A stretch of DNA of 64,000 nt from Haloferax sp. Q22 (GCF_001482285.1 NZ_LOEP01000017.1:1-64000); one strand, 5' to 3'; numbered from the stretch's first letter, positions 27,546 to 37,605 are shown. Numbers and translations are program-made. The notes: generated from the sequence alone by a model not told the origin.

Positions 27546-28553
27546 TCACGCTCGCTCGATGGCGACGCGAGCGGCGGTTCGAATCGCGTCGACCATACTG
27601 GACTCGGAGGCGATTCCCTGTCCCGCAATATCGAACGCCGTCCCGTGGTCAACACTCGTTCTGATGATCGGCAGTCCGACCGTCATGTTGACGCCGCTGA
27701 CCGTGTCGGTGCTGTCGAAGCCGAGCATCTTGATCGGGATATGTCCCTGGTCGTGGTACATCGAGACGACGCAGTCGTACGCGCCAGCGGCTGCCTTGAC
27801 GTAGACGGTGTCCGGCGGAATGGGCCCTTCGGCGTCGATACCAGCCTCACGGGCCTGTTCGACGGCCGGTTCGATGGCGTCGTCGTCTTCCGTCCCGAGG
27901 AGTCCCCCCTCGCCGGCGTGAGGATTCAAGCCAGCGACGGCGATCGTCGGGTCGTCGATTCCCAGGTCGTGTAACCCCTGATTAGTGACAGCGATGGTGT
28001 CGAGGACGTTCTCGGTTGTCACGAGGTCGCACGCCTCGCGAAGCGGGACGTGTGTGCTCACGTGCGTGACGCGAAGCCCCCCCTCGATAAGCATCATCGA
28101 ATAGTTATCTGTCTCGGTGTACGCCGCGAGCATCCCGGTGTGGCCCGCGAATTCGCTTCCCGCCTGGGCTGTCGCTTGCTTGTGAATCGGGGCCGTCGCG
28201 ATGGCGTCGATGTCGCCTGCGATGGCGAGTTCGATCGCGCGTTCGATGTACTCAAGCGAGGCGCGGCCGTACGCCTCGTCGATTTCGCCGTAGGTCAGCG
28301 ACGCGACGTTGTCGAGATCGAGTACGAACAGCGTCGATGGGTCGGATCGAACGTCTGCGACGGACTCGACCGCTTCGACCGACAGGTCGCTATCACACTG
28401 GTCGACTGCGTGCCGAATCACGTCCGCGTCGCCGATGACCACGAGGCTTGCGTCCTCGGTCACCTCGGGTGCTGCTTCGACGATTATTTCGCTTCCGATG
28501 CCACCGGGGTCACCCATCGTCACGCCGACGAGAGGTCGCTCTACTGCTGTCAT
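27546..28553 (-). CDS. PdxA2-like 4-phospho-acid-sugar dehydrogenase (decarboxylating)
   Basis: 335 residues of the PdxA family. VGVTMGDPGGIGSEII opens the fold, and three metal-binding His residues are visible in TAPIHKQA, GLNPHAGEGGLLG and MYHDQGHIPIKML. The neighbouring DUF1537 kinase is decisive: PdxA2 proteins paired with it oxidise and decarboxylate 4-phospho-D-threonate or -erythronate to dihydroxyacetone phosphate, instead of making pyridoxal phosphate. The start codon at 28553 overlaps the kinase stop by one base, so the two are translationally linked. Confidence 0.87.
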   Translation of the reverse strand: MTAVERPLVGVTMGDPGGIGSEIIVEAAPEVTEDASLVVIGDADVIRHAVDQCDSDLSVEAVESVADVRSDPSTLFVLDLDNVASLTYGEIDEAYGRASLEYIERAIELAIAGDIDAIATAPIHKQATAQAGSEFAGHTGMLAAYTETDNYSMMLIEGGLRVTHVSTHVPLREACDLVTTENVLDTIAVTNQGLHDLGIDDPTIAVAGLNPHAGEGGLLGTEDDDAIEPAVEQAREAGIDAEGPIPPDTVYVKAAAGAYDCVVSMYHDQGHIPIKMLGFDSTDTVSGVNMTVGLPIIRTSVDHGTAFDIAGQGIASESSMVDAIRTAARVAIERA

Positions 28554-29791
28554 CACGGCGTACCGATGAAGTCGAGGCAATTAACTATTGTCGTCGGGTC
28601 ACCGAACGACCCCGCCTTGGTCACGAGGAGGGTCTCGTCGGCCGCTCCACCGCGAATTCGGGTGAGTGGAATGCCGTCGGCGAGTTCGATTCCCGTCAGT
28701 TCGAGTGACTCCGCGTCGAGTTCGTCGAGTACCGCGATGGTCGTCGAGCCACCAGTCGTGAACAGACCGGTCAACGGCCGTGTCTCGTGGACTCCGCGGA
28801 CGGTCGCACGCAACGTCGTCGCGATTCGATCTTTGACGGCGTGCTCGTCGAGTCCGAGCGCGTCCGCGTTCCGGGTCACTACGTCGACGGCGCGAGAAGA
28901 CGGAGCCGACGTGACGATGGCGAATCCGTGAGCGCGCTGCGCGGCGAGAACCGGGCCGACAGCTTCGGACGCCGCTTCCGTTGGACGCTCGAGCATCGTC
29001 TCGGGGTCCAGCGCAACGATCGCTTGGTCCGGAACCCGCGCGAGTTGCCCGAACGAAGTCTCGCTGACGCTCCCGACCACGCCGAGGACCGATTGGCCCC
29101 CACTTACTGCGGTCGAACGCGACAACGCCCCCGCGAGTCCGCCACTCCCCGCATAGGCGACGGTGGCTGTGAGTCGGCTGGCGGCGTCGGCAAGCGACCG
29201 AAGGTGGGTGTGAGTTGTGGCGTCGGCGACGACGACTACCGGCCCGTCGCGGTTGCGGTCTATCTCGGCGAGTTTCGACCGGACGTGTCCTGTTCCCTTG
29301 GTTACGACGTCCAGCGGGAGTGTTTCGACGGGATACGCGAGCGATGAGAGCAGCTCGACCACCGACGACGTTGCAGGCAGGTTCTCTGAGTCGGTAAGCG
29401 TCTCGAGCACGGGGTCACCGTCGACCAACTGGACGCCGTCTTCGGTCGTCCGCCCGTTACTGGGAAACGCCGGTGCAAGCAACAGGATGTCGGGCGTCGC
29501 GGCGTCGAGCACCGCCGCCAGTTCGTCGGTGACGTTCCCGCGGAGCGTGGAGTCGAGCTTGTTGTACAGAAGCGTGGTGTCGTGTTGTGACACGGCGGCG
29601 CGAACCGTTTCGTACGCCGCTGCCGGTGGTGCTTCCCGTGTCTCCGTATCGACGACGAGGACGTCGCAGCTCGTCGGTGCGCTTGGGTCGAACACCACGT
29701 TCGTCCGATACCCACGGCTGGCGAACTGGCTCCCGGTGTCGTTCGCTCCGGTGATATCGTCTGCAATAACAACTGCGTTCAACTCGGTCAT
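28553..29791 (-). CDS. Four-carbon acid sugar kinase, DUF1537 family (DtnK/DenK/OtnK-like)
   Basis: 412 residues. The N-terminal domain begins VVIADDITGANDTGSQFASRG (substrate-binding D-D motif) and has YNKLDSTLRGN. The C-terminal nucleotide domain contains FTTGGSTTIAVLDEL and DETLLVTKAGSFGDP. Members phosphorylate D-threonate, D-erythronate or related C4 acid sugars with ATP, and PdxA2 then converts the product to DHAP. The start (MTELNAVVIADD) is divergent from the binding-protein gene with about 105 bases between, so a shared control region is likely. Confidence 0.9.
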   Translation of the reverse strand: MTELNAVVIADDITGANDTGSQFASRGYRTNVVFDPSAPTSCDVLVVDTETREAPPAAAYETVRAAVSQHDTTLLYNKLDSTLRGNVTDELAAVLDAATPDILLLAPAFPSNGRTTEDGVQLVDGDPVLETLTDSENLPATSSVVELLSSLAYPVETLPLDVVTKGTGHVRSKLAEIDRNRDGPVVVVADATTHTHLRSLADAASRLTATVAYAGSGGLAGALSRSTAVSGGQSVLGVVGSVSETSFGQLARVPDQAIVALDPETMLERPTEAASEAVGPVLAAQRAHGFAIVTSAPSSRAVDVVTRNADALGLDEHAVKDRIATTLRATVRGVHETRPLTGLFTTGGSTTIAVLDELDAESLELTGIELADGIPLTRIRGGAADETLLVTKAGSFGDPTTIVNCLDFIGTP

Positions 29792-29896
29792 ACCGTCTGA
29801 GTCTTGGTTGCCAGCCTATGAATGTTCGGCCGTGCCATGATAAATGTCAACAAGGATTAGAAATGTATTTACATTACAGTCAAGAAGCGTAATTCC

Positions 29897-31324
29897 ATGG
29901 CATCGAACGAATGCCGAGACAGTGATAGGACCGCTACGAGACGCCGAACCGTCCTCAAGGCCGTGGGGGGCTCAGCAGTCGCAGGGCTTGCAGGCTGCGT
30001 TGGCGGTGGTGGGGGAGACGGCTCGGGCTCAGGCTCGGGTTCGGGATCCGGCGACGGAACCACCACGGGGACCGTGAACGAAAACGGCTGGCCTGACTAC
30101 AGCGGGCGCGAGATGCGCGTTGTCACCGACGAGTGTTCGGACGTGTTCAAGCGCGTCTGGGAAGACGCGTTCGCCGAGTTCGAAAACAAGACGGGCGCGT
30201 CCGTCACCCTCGAATGCGGCGCAGAGGGACAGAGCATTCAAGAGCGTATCATTCAGCTTATTCAGTCCGGCAACCCGCCGGAGCTGTTCCCGACATCGGT
30301 GACGCAATCGACGCAACTCCAGAACCAAGGGACGCTCGCTCCGATGACCGACTTAGTCGAGACGGTCACGGACCGATTAGGCATGCCCCACGAGCGGTCG
30401 TTCCTCGAACGCGACGGCGAACACTACACGATTCCCTTCTTCGCGATTCCGTACCTGCAGTGGTACCGAGAGGACATCGCCGAGTCGAAACCAGACTCCT
30501 GGGAGAACATGGTTGGCTGGATGGAGGAAGCCAGTGGTTCGGACGAGGTGACCGACGCGACGCTGCTTCCGTGGTCGACGCACTACTGTAGCGAACTCGT
30601 CGCTCAGTGTTTCCTCCGAAGTAACGGTGCGAACATGGCGACTCGAAACGATGACGGTGAGGTTGTGGTCTCGATCGACCAAGGAGAGAACCGCGAGCGC
30701 TGGATCGAAATGCTCGAATTCCGCAAGCAGCTCCAGCCCTACACCGGCCCCGGTTCGGACATCGGCTGCGAAGAGCGGATCAACGCACTTCATACTGAGT
30801 CGTCGGCGCATACGACGTACGGTGGTGCGCGGCCGAAGATTCAGTCCATCGAACGCGAGCGTGACTTCCACGAGCATATTCGCGCCGCTCCGATCCCGGG
30901 GCCGGACGGACCGGGGAAGTTCTTCGGCGTCATCAAGTCCATCTGCTCGTTCCAGGGGTCGAACACGGACATGGCCAAGACGTTCCTCGATCAGTTCATC
31001 TTCCAGCCGGAGTACTACGAGCGCTACATCAACATTCAGAACGCGCCGCTGTACCCGAAACAGAAAGAGGAGATCGACATGCGCGAGAAGCTTCCGGACT
31101 CCTACACCGACGCGGATATCGAGGCGTGGAAGTCGGTGACCGACGCGATTCCACCGGCACACGAGACGAGTCCGCCGAACCCGTACGTCGATTCCATCTT
31201 CACGACTCGGCCGGGCTCGACTGCCATCTCACTCGTGATCAGCGAGGACATGGACCCAGGCAAGGCAGTCGACCAAGTCGCAGCGAAGGCTCGCGAGTCG
31301 CTGAACCAGGCGAAGGGGCCATGA
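29897..31324 (+). CDS. ABC transporter sugar-binding lipoprotein (CUT1/SBP_bac_1)
   Basis: 475 residues. A Tat signal (TRRRTVLKAVGGS), lipobox LAGC and a short Gly/Ser linker anchor the protein outside the membrane. The mature domain is a type 1 sugar-binding fold with FENKTGASVTLE, QSGNPPELFPTSVTQ, VPYLQWYRED-like YLQWYREDI and ALHTESSAHTTYGG. It probably feeds the permeases at 33615 and 34556 and the ATPase at 35597, although a lyase and a reductase gene lie between. A TATA-like TATTTACA sits about 25 bases before the ATG. Confidence 0.88.
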   Translation: MASNECRDSDRTATRRRTVLKAVGGSAVAGLAGCVGGGGGDGSGSGSGSGSGDGTTTGTVNENGWPDYSGREMRVVTDECSDVFKRVWEDAFAEFENKTGASVTLECGAEGQSIQERIIQLIQSGNPPELFPTSVTQSTQLQNQGTLAPMTDLVETVTDRLGMPHERSFLERDGEHYTIPFFAIPYLQWYREDIAESKPDSWENMVGWMEEASGSDEVTDATLLPWSTHYCSELVAQCFLRSNGANMATRNDDGEVVVSIDQGENRERWIEMLEFRKQLQPYTGPGSDIGCEERINALHTESSAHTTYGGARPKIQSIERERDFHEHIRAAPIPGPDGPGKFFGVIKSICSFQGSNTDMAKTFLDQFIFQPEYYERYINIQNAPLYPKQKEEIDMREKLPDSYTDADIEAWKSVTDAIPPAHETSPPNPYVDSIFTTRPGSTAISLVISEDMDPGKAVDQVAAKARESLNQAKGP

Positions 31325-31460
31325 GAATACATGCGTAGACACATCGGCCACAGGCACGCTCACCTCACCCTGTCGAGGAACCCGTAACCAGAGACCAGCA
31401 GACCAGCCTCCAAGTACACTCGAATCCACACATCGACTCACATACGACCTCAACAAACAG

Positions 31461-32396
31461 ATGAAACACGAACTACACGGCGTAAATCCACCGCTTATCA
31501 CCCCGCTCGACGCCGACGGTCAGTTGGACGAAGACGCGTTCAGAGATGAGATTCGCTACCATCTCGGTGCTGGCGTCTCAGGCGTCGTCGTCGGCGGAAG
31601 CACCGGCGAAGGGATGCGAATGACCGACGACCAACTCAAGCAACTCTACGACGTCGCGGTCGACGAAGTGGACGGCGACGTTCCCGTGGTCGCGGGAGTC
31701 ATCGCACGACAGACGCGCGAGGCCACCGTAAAAGCGGAACTGGCTCGTGACGCGGGTGCGGACTTCATCATGGCGATGCCACCGACGGGGTACGTCGGCT
31801 CGCACATGGCCGACAACGACTCGATCCGCGACTACTACCGCGCAATTGCGGACGTTTCCGAGTTACCAATCGTCATCTACGACGTCATGTCGTTGCTCGA
31901 CCTCGACGCGGAACTCGTCGGTGACCTCGTCCGGGACATCCCGGAAGTCGTCGGCATCAAAGTCAGCAGCACGCTCGGCAATCTGACGCACTATCTCCGA
32001 GCCATCGGCGATGACGGCTTCGTGCTCGGCGGGATGAGCATCGGCCAGTTCCCAACGTACACATTGGGTGTCAACGGCGGGATCGTGGGTATCAGTAGTG
32101 TCTGTCCACGCATCTCCGTCCAAATCTGGGAAGCCACACAACGTGGCGATTACGACCGTGCCCGAGACCTTCATTTCGCGCTCGTCCCGCTCATCCGCGC
32201 CGCGATGGAGAACTACGAATCGAACTTCCCCGCTGGCGAGAAAACGGCGATCGACGTGCTCGGACGCGATGCGGGCTGTCTCTTCCATCCCTTCGACGGA
32301 GTCGAAGACGGTGACGAGAAGCGCGCGGCCATTGAGGACGCAGTCTCACAGATGCACGACCGAGGAACGAGAGAAATCGTCCACGCCGACGATTAG
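31461..32396 (+). CDS. DapA/NanA superfamily lyase
   Basis: 311 residues forming a class I Schiff-base TIM barrel. The pyruvate-binding loop is GGSTGEGMRMT (residues 46-55 region), the catalytic Tyr is Y140 in VIYDVMS, and the Schiff-base Lys is K167 in VVGIKVSS. Family members are dihydrodipicolinate synthase, N-acetylneuraminate lyase, and the 2-keto-3-deoxy acid sugar aldolases and dehydratases. In a catabolic cluster the last group is the most likely. It follows the binding-protein gene by 136 bases. Confidence 0.88.
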   Translation: MKHELHGVNPPLITPLDADGQLDEDAFRDEIRYHLGAGVSGVVVGGSTGEGMRMTDDQLKQLYDVAVDEVDGDVPVVAGVIARQTREATVKAELARDAGADFIMAMPPTGYVGSHMADNDSIRDYYRAIADVSELPIVIYDVMSLLDLDAELVGDLVRDIPEVVGIKVSSTLGNLTHYLRAIGDDGFVLGGMSIGQFPTYTLGVNGGIVGISSVCPRISVQIWEATQRGDYDRARDLHFALVPLIRAAMENYESNFPAGEKTAIDVLGRDAGCLFHPFDGVEDGDEKRAAIEDAVSQMHDRGTREIVHADD

Positions 32397-32657
32397 GACG
32401 GAAAAACTCGGCCAGCACTGACCGGTCTGTCCGTCAGACCTCGAAACAGCCTGCCGATTGGATGGGCCCTTTCAGCGACCCGTCCCGCGTCTTCGATAGC
32501 CGCTCCCCTTGAGACGAACGCGCCGACGATCGTCGAGCGGACACTCGTCGTCGCTGGCGTCGGTTCTGCCGTGGGAGTTCCAGTTCTCGAGTCCCGCTCG
32601 CAGCACGACCGCAAAAACAGTTCTCGGCTCGGTTCGATTCGCGCCGAGCGTTCGAGG
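32397..32657. other. Intergenic region between the lyase and the reductase, no gene seen
   Basis: 260 bases between two convergent genes; GC-rich and without an intact family-like frame. Confidence 0.4.
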
Positions 32658-33455
32658 TTACCAGTCGACCCAGTCTCGGTCGGCGATCCGAAGCTCGCGG
32701 TCGATGTCGTCGATCCGAGCAAGTTCTTCCGCGGTGAGTTCGATTTCCGCGGCTTCGAGATTCCCACGGATGTGCGCCTCGCTCGACGCCTTCGGGATGG
32801 GATTAACGCCGTCTTTCGAGAGCAGCCACGCGATGGCGACCTGTGCTTGGCTGAGGCCGTTTTCGCGGGCGATGTCGGTGATCTCCGGAATCTCGAAGAC
32901 CCTCCCGCGGGCGAGCGGGGAGTAGGCGACGACTTCGATGTCGTGACCGCGACAGTACTCGAGGAGGTTCGGTTGCGGGAGGAGTGGATGAAGCTCGACC
33001 TGGTTGACGTCGATTGGGGCGTCGCAGGCCGCCTGCGCCTCGTCCAGCAGTTCGGGAGTGAAGTTACTGACACCGATATGCCGAATCAGTCCCTCGTCTC
33101 GGAGTTCCGAGAACGCGCCGAGCGTGTCGGCGGCGTCGTAGTCCTTCGCTGGCCAGTGAACGTAGAGGATGTCGAGATAGTCCACGCCAAGGCGGTCGAG
33201 GCTCTCGGCGACTGCGTCGGGGACCCGGTCGGACGCGAGGTCGCCCGGCCAGAGCTTCGTCCCAAGGGTAATCTCCTCTCGGTCGACGTCCGCTCGTTCG
33301 ATTCCATCGCCCACGTAGGCTTCGTTTTCATACAGCTGTGCGGTATCGATGTGTCGGTAGCCCATCTCTAGTGCCGTTCGTACGCTTTCGGCACAGGCCT
33401 CCGGATCAGTGTTCTGCCACGTCCCGAAGCCTACTCTTGGCTCGCTAAATACCAT
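32658..33455 (-). CDS. Aldo/keto reductase
   Basis: 265 residues, slightly short for the family but complete. The catalytic tetrad is visible: Asp37 and Tyr42 in HIDTAQLYENE, Lys67 in LGTKLWPGD, His100 in LYVHWPA. The NADPH end carries ISNFTP-like GVSNFTPELLDEA and IPKASSEAHIRGNLEA. It resembles the 2,5-diketo-gluconate reductase-like group, which reduces sugar-derived carbonyls. It is the only minus-strand gene within the ABC gene run, so it may be a later insertion or separately controlled. Confidence 0.88.
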   Translation of the reverse strand: MVFSEPRVGFGTWQNTDPEACAESVRTALEMGYRHIDTAQLYENEAYVGDGIERADVDREEITLGTKLWPGDLASDRVPDAVAESLDRLGVDYLDILYVHWPAKDYDAADTLGAFSELRDEGLIRHIGVSNFTPELLDEAQAACDAPIDVNQVELHPLLPQPNLLEYCRGHDIEVVAYSPLARGRVFEIPEITDIARENGLSQAQVAIAWLLSKDGVNPIPKASSEAHIRGNLEAAEIELTAEELARIDDIDRELRIADRDWVDW

Positions 33456-33614
33456 GATCGTCAGTACGTTCTCGGGTGATCCTATAATAATCTATGGGGG
33501 GACGCGAGAAGACAGTGGATCGGGTGACTGGAGTCTTCGTTCGTCTCTCGAACAGCTGTGACTGTACTGATGGGAAGGTTTTTACCGTTGGTTCATGAAG
33601 AATTGGCACGTTCC

Positions 33615-34559
33615 ATGAGTACAATCAACAAGCATGGCTCCCGGGCTCGAGAGTTACGAGACGAGGTGTTCGAGTTCCTCTCAAAAAAGAAGGTATTGGC
33701 CGCGCTGACGATTCTCCCGCCGATGCTACTCTTCACGTTCGTGAATCTCGTTCCGATTATCGGCGTCATCGGCGCGAGTTTCTTCAACATCAACGCCTTC
33801 TCGAACGAGTGGCAGTGGATCGGGACTGCGAACTTCGAGTCGCTCCTGACGAGCGACTCGTTCTACGATGCGCTCAACCGGTCGGTGATATACGCGGGTG
33901 GCTCGGTCGTCATTCAGGTGATTTTCGGGACGACTCTCGCGCTATTGCTCAACCGGTCGTTCAAGTTCGTGAATATCGCGCGCACGTTCGCAATTCTCCC
34001 GTACCTCATCCCGAACGCCGTCATCGGCTTCATGGCGCTCTGGATGCTCAATTCGCAGTGGGGAATCGTCAACCAGCTCGCCGTCCAGATCGGTCTCACC
34101 CAAGGGTACGTGTCGTTCTTCGGAGACCAAGGATCGGCGATGCTCGCGGCGATTCTCACGAGTAGTTGGAAAGACTCTATCTTCGTCACGGTGATGGTGC
34201 TCGCTCGACTGCAGGCTATCCCCGAGAGCTTCTATGAGGCGGCGAAGATGTCCGGTGCGACGGCCTACCAGCGATTCCGAGATATCACCCTGCCGAACCT
34301 GAAGGGTGTGTTCTTTATCGTGCTGCTGCTGCGTGCGGTGTGGATGTTCAACACCTTCGACTACATCTGGGTCCTCACGCAAGGAGGACCGCGAGGAGCG
34401 ACGACGACCGCACCCATCTACGCGTACAACATCGCCTTCGGGACGAGTCGGCTCGGCATCGCCGCGGCCGTTTCGACCGTGCTGTTCCTCGTCTTGTTGG
34501 TCGCGGCAGTGTTGTACTTCCGGATCTTCGAGCCGTCTGAGGAGGTGCGTGCAGAATGA
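33615..34559 (+). CDS. ABC sugar permease, MalF-type (CUT1)
   Basis: 314 residues with six predicted membrane segments. The EAA loop (EAAKMSGATAYQRFRDITLPNL) marks the ATPase contact, and WVLTQGGPRGATTTAP is a family hallmark. The ATG at 33615 starts a basic N-terminus; an in-frame ATG at 33558 would add 19 residues. It ends overlapping the next gene by four bases (ATGA). Confidence 0.9.
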   Translation: MSTINKHGSRARELRDEVFEFLSKKKVLAALTILPPMLLFTFVNLVPIIGVIGASFFNINAFSNEWQWIGTANFESLLTSDSFYDALNRSVIYAGGSVVIQVIFGTTLALLLNRSFKFVNIARTFAILPYLIPNAVIGFMALWMLNSQWGIVNQLAVQIGLTQGYVSFFGDQGSAMLAAILTSSWKDSIFVTVMVLARLQAIPESFYEAAKMSGATAYQRFRDITLPNLKGVFFIVLLLRAVWMFNTFDYIWVLTQGGPRGATTTAPIYAYNIAFGTSRLGIAAAVSTVLFLVLLVAAVLYFRIFEPSEEVRAE

Positions 34560-35476
34560 GCATTCGTAACGACATCGGACGCAAGTGGTCGAACGTCAAA
34601 CAGCGGACCGTGGACAAGCCGTGGAACCCGCTGACGCACCTCTCGCACCAGGGTCGGTCGACGGGGTGGAACTTGACGCTGAACGCCCTGTTGGTGCTGC
34701 AGCTGTTCGTCGTCATCTTCCCCATCTTCTGGATGGTCAGTACGGCGCTACGGCCGACGGACATGATTTACAACGTTCCGCAAACGCTGCTACCGCAGAT
34801 ATTCTCCGTCGAGAACTTCGTCAACACGTTCGAGGGGACGAACTTCCCGACGTACTTCAAAAACAGCATGATTCTCTCGGTGGGCGTCGTCGTGGTCACG
34901 ACATCGATGTCGACGCTGGCTGGCTACGGGCTCACGCGCATCGACATCCCACACAAGAAGACGTTCGCGAGAATCATTCTTTTCGGGTACATGTTCCCGC
35001 AGATTCTGCTCGCGATCCCGATGTTCATCTTCTGGAGTCGCATCGGCCTCATCAACAGCCACCTCGGCCTCATCTTGGCGGTTACTGCGACCGCCTTGCC
35101 GTTCGGCATCTGGTTGATGTGGAAGTTCTTCCAGAACGTTCCCATCTCGCTCGAAGAGTCCGCCCAGATGGCGGGCGCGTCGCCGTTCCGGGCGTTCTAC
35201 GAGATCGCACTACCGATGGCGAAACCCGGTGTCATCGCGGTAGCCATCTTCTCGTATGCAACGGCGTGGGGTGCGTACACGATTCCCCGCATCATCATGC
35301 CGACGAGTGAAAACTGGCCGCTCACCGTGGGTATCCACATGTTCACGATTCAGAAACAGACTCTCTGGGGAGAGGTCATGGCCGCGAGCGTGATGATGGT
35401 AATCCCGGCGTTCATCTTCGTCTTCGCGCTCCAGAAGTACCTCCTCGAAGGGTTCGAAGTCGGCGGACAGATGTAA
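34556..35476 (+). CDS. ABC sugar permease, MalG-type (CUT1)
   Basis: 306 residues with six predicted membrane segments. It has the EAA loop EESAQMAGASPFRAFYEIALPMAKPG and the early periplasmic WMVSTALRPTDM. It forms the permease dimer with the preceding protein. Confidence 0.9.
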   Translation: MSIRNDIGRKWSNVKQRTVDKPWNPLTHLSHQGRSTGWNLTLNALLVLQLFVVIFPIFWMVSTALRPTDMIYNVPQTLLPQIFSVENFVNTFEGTNFPTYFKNSMILSVGVVVVTTSMSTLAGYGLTRIDIPHKKTFARIILFGYMFPQILLAIPMFIFWSRIGLINSHLGLILAVTATALPFGIWLMWKFFQNVPISLEESAQMAGASPFRAFYEIALPMAKPGVIAVAIFSYATAWGAYTIPRIIMPTSENWPLTVGIHMFTIQKQTLWGEVMAASVMMVIPAFIFVFALQKYLLEGFEVGGQM

Positions 35477-35596
35477 CAGTCGACCACGCGGTCCTTCGAC
35501 ACCCCTCTTATTTTCGTCCGTTCTGGCAGCAGAGATCCTGCGTTCACCGAAACGTATAATGTCCCCGTCGAATAACGTGTGAGTGGTTGTCAATCA

Positions 35597-36697
35597 ATGA
35601 CTATTGAGGTTAGCTCCCTGCGAAAAGAATTCAGTTCGCCGTCCGGAACGATCACGGCCGTCGATGGTATCGACTTCAGCATCGACGAAGGCGATTTCTT
35701 CACGTTCGTCGGCCCGTCCGGGTGTGGGAAGACGACGACGCTCCGTTGTATCGCGGGCCTCGAAACGCCGACGAGCGGGAGTATCCGGTTCGACGGCGAG
35801 GACATGACGGGGAAACCGGCTCACAAGCGGAATCTGGCGATGATGTTCCAGAACATCGCCCTCTACCCACACATGAAGGTGAAAGAGAACATCTCCTACC
35901 CGCTGAAAGTCCGGAACGTTCCGAAGCAAGAGCGACACGAGAACGCCGAAGAGGCCGCGGACATCATGCAGATTCGAGAACTACTGGAGAAGTACCCCGG
36001 CGAACTCAGCGGTGGCCAGCAACAGCGGGCGGCCTTAGCGCGAACAATCGTCCACGAACCGGAGGCGTTCCTGATGGACGAGCCGCTGAGCGACCTCGAC
36101 GCGAAGCTGAAAGTCGAGATTCGCAAGGAGATTCAGCGCGTCCACGACCGCGTAAAGAAGCCGACGATCTACGTGACGCACGACCAGGAGGAAGCGATGA
36201 CGATGAGCGACCGTATCGCGGTGTTCAACGACGGTGGTATCGAACAGATCGGGACGCCGGACGAACTCTACCAGCGACCTGCGAACCGGTTCGTCGCGAA
36301 CTTCATCGGCAACCCATCGATGAACTTCTTCGACGGGACTATCGACCGCGCGAGCGGTGAGACGGCCATCGTCGCCATCGACGGGCAAGACGTCGAACTC
36401 CAAGTGGTCGACTCAACGGCGCTCAGCGTCGGCGACGAAGTCACGGTTGGCGTCCGCCCCGAAGACGTCACGCTTGACCGGAACCACGGAGACCTCGAAG
36501 GCGAGATCACTCTCATCGAGCGAATCGGAAAGCAGATGCTGGCAACTATCGAGGGACCGCAGGGCGAGGTTCGGGTGACGCTCCCGGCCGACAACTCCTA
36601 CGAGAAGGGCGAGGAGATCCGCCTCGCTATCGAGGCCCGGGCGACGCACCTCTTCGGCTCCCGGGACGACGTCGTGACTCGCGGACCGGACGTGTGA
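35597..36697 (+). CDS. ABC transporter ATP-binding protein, UgpC/MsmX type
   Basis: 366 residues. Walker A is GPSGCGKTTTLR near residue 40, the signature is LSGGQQQRAALAR, Walker B is AFLMDEPLSDLDAKL, and the switch His is in YVTHDQEEAM. A C-terminal OB-fold (TOBE) domain follows, with VGVRPEDVTL. This type energises CUT1 sugar importers and is the clear partner of the two permeases. The ATG at 35597 starts TIEVSSLRKEF. Confidence 0.92.
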   Translation: MTIEVSSLRKEFSSPSGTITAVDGIDFSIDEGDFFTFVGPSGCGKTTTLRCIAGLETPTSGSIRFDGEDMTGKPAHKRNLAMMFQNIALYPHMKVKENISYPLKVRNVPKQERHENAEEAADIMQIRELLEKYPGELSGGQQQRAALARTIVHEPEAFLMDEPLSDLDAKLKVEIRKEIQRVHDRVKKPTIYVTHDQEEAMTMSDRIAVFNDGGIEQIGTPDELYQRPANRFVANFIGNPSMNFFDGTIDRASGETAIVAIDGQDVELQVVDSTALSVGDEVTVGVRPEDVTLDRNHGDLEGEITLIERIGKQMLATIEGPQGEVRVTLPADNSYEKGEEIRLAIEARATHLFGSRDDVVTRGPDV

Positions 36698-36708
36698 CGA
36701 GGTGACCG

Positions 36709-37542
36709 ATGAGTTGGATGCGACAGCGTGATTCAGTCGTGCTCGACCGAGTCCGGAACCCAGCGTACACAGGCGAGAACCGGTGTCTCCCCTGTACTGG
36801 CGTAAACGCCGCCTTGGCCATCGCACTCGCTGGACTCGTCGCGTGGGTTGGATTGCCACTCCTGAGTGCGGTCGTCCTCGCGGTGTCGGCCGCAGTCATC
36901 AGCCTCCGCGGGTATCTGATACCCGGCACACCGACGCTGACACAGCGATACCTTCCCTCGCGGGTGATGGCGTATTTCGAACACGGGCCGGAACAGACGG
37001 CCGTCGATTCGCACTCGGAGCCAGTCGACGTGACCAACGCCGACCACGACACCCTCCTCGTCGACAACGGCGTACTTGTACCGTGCGACGGTGGGGCCGA
37101 TTTCTGCCTGACGGACCGTTTTCACGCCGCGTGGACGAACGCCATCGACACGATTGATTCCGACGTGGACACCGCGCTCTCGGTGTCCGCGTTCGTCGAT
37201 GCTGATCCGTCTGAGGTGGTTGTCGACGAATCGGCTGCTGACTTCGCCATCTCCGTCGATGGGGCACACGTCGGTCGGTGGCCATCTCGAGCCGCCTTCC
37301 TCGCCGACGCGGCCGGTGCGGTAGCGCTGGCCACCGAGCTCCCGAACTGGCACGATCTGTCTTCGAGAGTACGAGGCGTGGCGCTCGGTGAGCTTCGACT
37401 GTTCCTCGAACGCTGCCCAACCTGCGACGGTGAACCGAACATTCAGCAGCGAACTGAAGAGACGTGCTGCCGAACGCGAACCATCACGACGATGCGATGT
37501 ACGGACTGCAACGCGACGTTTGTCGAAGTCGTCGGTGCGTAG
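36709..37542 (+). CDS. Unrecognised membrane protein with Cys pairs
   Basis: 277 residues, no family recognised. An N-terminal Cys pair (NRCLPCTGVN, near residue 27) precedes two adjacent hydrophobic segments (about 33-68). A long acidic soluble domain follows, then a C-terminal zinc-ribbon-like part with CPTC (CPTCDG), a CC pair and CTDC. It starts 11 bases after the ATPase stop and so is probably co-transcribed with the sugar importer. A metal-binding or redox role is possible, but nothing in the sequence proves it. Confidence 0.75.
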   Translation: MSWMRQRDSVVLDRVRNPAYTGENRCLPCTGVNAALAIALAGLVAWVGLPLLSAVVLAVSAAVISLRGYLIPGTPTLTQRYLPSRVMAYFEHGPEQTAVDSHSEPVDVTNADHDTLLVDNGVLVPCDGGADFCLTDRFHAAWTNAIDTIDSDVDTALSVSAFVDADPSEVVVDESAADFAISVDGAHVGRWPSRAAFLADAAGAVALATELPNWHDLSSRVRGVALGELRLFLERCPTCDGEPNIQQRTEETCCRTRTITTMRCTDCNATFVEVVGA

Positions 37543-37605
37543 CTCGGCTCCACGACCGGCTGCGATATCTTTAATATCCCCGCCCCAACTCTGTGAAACA
37601 GACAC

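Noticed and set aside
32191-33073. Alternative frames in the gap before the aldo/keto reductase gene
   Set aside because: They are rich in Arg and Ser, overlap the lyase or reductase genes, and have no family-like motifs.
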